A stretch of DNA of 8,772 bases from Chthoniobacter sp. Lineage in GTDB: Bacteria > Verrucomicrobiota > Verrucomicrobiia > Chthoniobacterales > Chthoniobacteraceae. Position 1 is the stretch's first letter; every line of letters begins with the position of its first letter. The position numbers were made by a program, and so were the translations under genes. The notes below the pieces were generated by a model. That model worked only from the letters and a program-made list of their open reading frames with translations. It did no database searches and was not told the DNA's origin. This document shows positions 6,689-8,772 of this stretch, piece by piece. The stretch is from positions 1-8,772 of the forward strand of contig JANXSB010000204.1 of NCBI GenBank assembly GCA_025352865.1. The letters are read 5' to 3'.

Positions 6689-7249
6689 ATGCGTCTTCCC
6701 TGGTTCAAACTTACCGGCATCCTCGTCGTCATCTGGCTCATCGCGGGCAGCGTGATCTTTTTTGCGCGGAGCGCGAAGGTCACGCCGGAGTCGCTGGCCG
6801 CGTATGCCGAGAGTCATTCGCTGGCGGGAAAGGCGGACGCGGAGCGCGCGAAGATCATCGAGAAAATGGCCGCGCAGATGAATCAGCTCGGCTACGAGGA
6901 GCGGCGGGAGTTTCGCATGGGCAGAAAGCTCGACGGCTTTTTCCGCGAGCTGAAACCCGACGAACAGATGCGCTTTCTCGACCTCACGCTGCCGACCGGT
7001 TTCAAGCAGATGATGGAGGCGCTGAACAAGATGACGCCGGAGAAGCGCCAGCAGTTTGTGGACAAGGCGCTGGCGGATATGAAAAAGCACGAGGGCGAGC
7101 AGCCGCCCGACGCGGAGCTGGATGCGAACGCGCGGAAGATCATCGATCAAGGGTTCAAGTCGTTTTACAGTGAGGCCAGTGCGGATGTGAAAATGGATGT
7201 CGCGCCGCTGATCGAGCAGTTGCAGAAAAACCTGCAAGGTCGGCGATGA
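6689..7249 (+). CDS. Small membrane-anchored helical protein of unknown function
   Basis: A 186-residue protein not assigned to a named family. Residues 1-7 carry Arg and Lys and are followed by one hydrophobic helix (about 9-27, GILVVIWLIAGSVIFFA), which would be a signal anchor with the C-terminal part outside the cytoplasm. The rest is charged and mostly helical, with LKPDEQMRFLDLTLPTGFKQMM (88-109) and MTPEKRQQFVDKAL (115-128) as its clearest blocks, and no cysteines or enzyme motifs. I chose ATG 6689 because it places the basic residues directly before the helix. ATG 6638 is in frame but adds only a polar tail. Neither has a Shine-Dalgarno site. Its TGA overlaps the next gene's ATG by four bases (ATGA), so translation is probably coupled to the pseudopilin gene. 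It may be an accessory protein for the pseudopilin or ABC transporter; that is inference. Confidence 0.8.
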   Translation: MRLPWFKLTGILVVIWLIAGSVIFFARSAKVTPESLAAYAESHSLAGKADAERAKIIEKMAAQMNQLGYEERREFRMGRKLDGFFRELKPDEQMRFLDLTLPTGFKQMMEALNKMTPEKRQQFVDKALADMKKHEGEQPPDAELDANARKIIDQGFKSFYSEASADVKMDVAPLIEQLQKNLQGRR

Positions 7250-7800
7250 GCGGGGAGCATCGGCCACTGCGGCGCAGCGCCTTCACGCTCGTGGAACTGC
7301 TCGTCGTCATCGCCATCATCGCCATCATCGCGGCGCTCGCCTTTCCCGCGTATCAGCGAGTGGTTGAGAGCGGGCGGGCGACGGCTTGCACGTCAAATCT
7401 GCGCCAGCTCGGCGTGGCGCTGAGCGTCTATCTCGGCGAGCACGACAACATGATGCCAACGCTCAAGACCGCGCGCGCCGCGATCACCGACGATGTGCCG
7501 GTGATCGACAACACGCTCGACAAGTATGTGCCCGCGAAGGCCGTGTTTGCCTGCCCCGCGGACCGCAAGGGCTTCGCGGCCAGTACCGGCACGAGCTACA
7601 TCTGGAACACGACGATCAACGGCCAGGCGCTCGCCGCGCTGAATTTTCTCGGGCTCGTCGAGGACCACAGCCACATCCCCGTGATGATGGACAAGGAGGG
7701 CTTTCACCCGTATCTCGCCGACAAAGTGAACATCCTCTACGCCGACGGCCACGCGACTAAGGATGCGAAATTTTTCACCGGCAGCGGCACCACAAAATGA
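7246..7800 (+). CDS. Type II secretion / type IV pilus-like pseudopilin
   Basis: A 184-residue protein with a class III (prepilin) signal. A short basic leader MSGEHRPLRRSA precedes FTLVELLVVIAIIAIIAA, giving a cut between Ala12 and Phe13, methylation of Phe13 and Glu17 at mature position +5. The usual residue before the cut is Gly; Ala is a tolerated variant. The hydrophobic helix (13-34) continues into an alpha-spine with CTSNLRQLGVALSVY (48-62). Later blocks FACPADRKGF (101-110) and VNILYADGHA (161-170) match the planctomycete-verrucomicrobial prepilin group, whose C-terminal H-X9-DG signature is here only approximate (His154, then 12 residues before Asp167-Gly168). An AAGG lies about 8 bases before the ATG. 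It would be processed by a prepilin peptidase encoded elsewhere and assemble into, or cap, a pseudopilus in the envelope. It overlaps both neighbours by four bases, which is unusual company for a pseudopilin. Confidence 0.9.
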   Translation: MSGEHRPLRRSAFTLVELLVVIAIIAIIAALAFPAYQRVVESGRATACTSNLRQLGVALSVYLGEHDNMMPTLKTARAAITDDVPVIDNTLDKYVPAKAVFACPADRKGFAASTGTSYIWNTTINGQALAALNFLGLVEDHSHIPVMMDKEGFHPYLADKVNILYADGHATKDAKFFTGSGTTK

Positions 7801-8726
7801 CCAATGAGCAGCATGCGCCGATGATTGCGCTCCGGGATTTGAAAAAGGCGTGGCGTGGAAAACCGGCGCTGCACGGGCTCTCGCTGGAGGTGCAAAAGGG
7901 CGAGGTCTTCGGCCTGCTCGGGCACAATGGCGCGGGGAAAAGCACGACGCTCGGCATCCTGCTCGGGCAGGTTTTCCCCGACGCGGGCGAGGCGTTCATC
8001 GACGGTCTTTCCGTGCAGCGCGAGCGGGCGAAGGCGCTGGGAAAGACGGGCGCGATTTTCGAGGCACCGCGGTTTTACGACTACCTGAGCGGTTGGCGGA
8101 ATCTGGAGATTTACACGAGCTATTCGGCCAAGGTGCCGCGGGCGAAAATCGAGGAGGTGGTCGAGATCGTGGGGCTGACGCAGCGCATCCATGACAAGGT
8201 GGGCGTGTACTCGCAGGGCATGAGGCAGCGGCTCGGGCTCGCGCAGGCGCTGCTGCCGGAGAATGAGGTCATCCTGCTCGACGAGCCGACGAACGGGCTC
8301 GACCCGGAGGGCATCCACGAGATGCGCGAGCTGATCAAAAAGCTGAACCGCGAGCGCGGGCTGACGGTCGTCTTTTGCTCGCACCTGCTCGTGGAGGTGG
8401 AGCAGCTTTGCGATCACGTCGTCATCCTCAATCAGGGGCGCAAAATTTTCGACGGGCGCTGGGCGGACCTCGCCACGGACAAGCGGCAGGTGCGGCTGGA
8501 AGTGGATGACTGGCCGCGCGCCGCGGTGCTGCTCGGGGAAAGCGCGGGCGTGAGCGTGGTCGAGGCCGGGGTGATCGCGCTGGATGAGAAATGCGCGACC
8601 GCCGATCTCGTGGCGCGGCTCGTCCATGCGGGCGTGCGCGTGAGCGCGGTCGAGCCGCAGCGGCGGAATCTCGAACAAATCTATCTCGCGATGACGCACA
8701 GCGGCGGAAATGGAGACCAATCGTGA
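7797..8726 (+). CDS. ABC-2 type transporter ATP-binding protein
   Basis: A 309-residue ATPase that would power export by an ABC-2 (CcmA/BcrA-like) transporter at the inner face of the membrane. Seen motifs are Walker A GHNGAGKST (42-50), signature YSQGMRQR (138-145), Walker B VILLDEP (158-164) with catalytic Glu163, D-loop GLDP (167-170) and switch His196. The Q-loop position reads FEAPRFYDYLSG (88-99), with Glu89 instead of Gln, as is common in BcrA-type ATPases. Residues 230-309 form a C-terminal extension typical of this group. Length and motifs are intact. Its ATG overlaps the pseudopilin stop (ATGA), and its own stop overlaps the GTG of the next gene, probably the permease partner. The substrate is not determinable; lipids, peptides, antibiotics and polysaccharide intermediates are all known in the family. 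Confidence 0.93.
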   Translation: MTNEQHAPMIALRDLKKAWRGKPALHGLSLEVQKGEVFGLLGHNGAGKSTTLGILLGQVFPDAGEAFIDGLSVQRERAKALGKTGAIFEAPRFYDYLSGWRNLEIYTSYSAKVPRAKIEEVVEIVGLTQRIHDKVGVYSQGMRQRLGLAQALLPENEVILLDEPTNGLDPEGIHEMRELIKKLNRERGLTVVFCSHLLVEVEQLCDHVVILNQGRKIFDGRWADLATDKRQVRLEVDDWPRAAVLLGESAGVSVVEAGVIALDEKCATADLVARLVHAGVRVSAVEPQRRNLEQIYLAMTHSGGNGDQS

Positions 8727-8772
8727 GCCTCTTCCTCCTCCAACTCCGCGGCGAACTCTGGAAGCTCTTCGC
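8723..8772 (+). CDS. Probable ABC-2 permease (3' partial)
   Basis: A reading frame starts at GTG 8723, overlapping the ATPase stop codon by four bases, and continues past the window end. The visible 16 codons read MSLFLLQLRGELWKLF, which resembles the amphipathic N terminus of ABC-2 permeases (a Leu/Arg/Glu/Lys segment before the first membrane helix). GGAG sits about 7 bases before the start. Immediate linkage to an ATP-binding gene supports a permease; the membrane helices themselves are outside the window. Confidence 0.65.
   Translation, partial: MSLFLLQLRGELWKLF

Noticed and set aside
7737..8720. 327-codon minus-strand frame opposite the ABC ATPase
   Set aside because: The plus strand carries every ABC ATPase motif; the antisense translation is His/Arg/Leu-rich with no recognisable domain.

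Overview
The window is high-GC bacterial DNA, densely coding, and probably from a Verrucomicrobiota member. That assignment is an inference from three things seen here: a large cyclase/kinase/WD40 membrane fusion protein, a stand-alone pseudopilin with a C-terminal ADG motif typical of planctomycete-verrucomicrobial prepilins, and the general gene style. There is no rRNA or other phylogenetic marker.

Layout. (1) Positions 1-4441, plus strand: the 3' part of one very large gene, cut by the window start. It encodes the end of a class III nucleotide cyclase domain, a Ser/Thr protein kinase, a transmembrane helix, a long WD40 propeller region and a C-terminal Trp-rich beta domain. It looks like a transmembrane signalling protein with cytoplasmic catalytic domains and an external sensor. 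(2) Positions 4447-6078, minus strand: two tandem paralogous GT-A-type glycosyltransferase-like genes with DxD motifs. They converge on the kinase gene, and the two stop codons lie in the two arms of one 13-base palindrome. (3) Positions about 6079-6688: a 610-base accessory patch. It holds a possible promoter for the glycosyltransferase pair, a short ORF that appears to have lost its 3' end, and the left part of a decayed IS3-family element (first 31 codons of OrfA) with a very stable GCGAAGC-type hairpin in front of it. The last 170 bases hold no convincing gene. (4) Positions 6689-8772, plus strand: a tight operon of a small membrane-anchored helical protein, a pseudopilin, an ABC-transporter ATPase and the start of what is probably its ABC-2 permease. 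All three junctions are 4-base stop/start overlaps, so the genes are probably translated as a coupled unit.

How the genes may work together. The kinase fusion, the glycosyltransferase pair and the ABC operon have different orientations, and nothing in the sequence ties them to one pathway. Within the operon the consistent overlaps argue that the membrane protein, the pseudopilin and the ABC exporter share a cell-envelope role. I see no CRISPR array, tRNA, rRNA, phage genes or recognisable defence system. The most unusual items are the multi-domain cyclase-kinase-propeller protein with its C-terminal domain, and the pseudopilin embedded in an ABC-2 operon.
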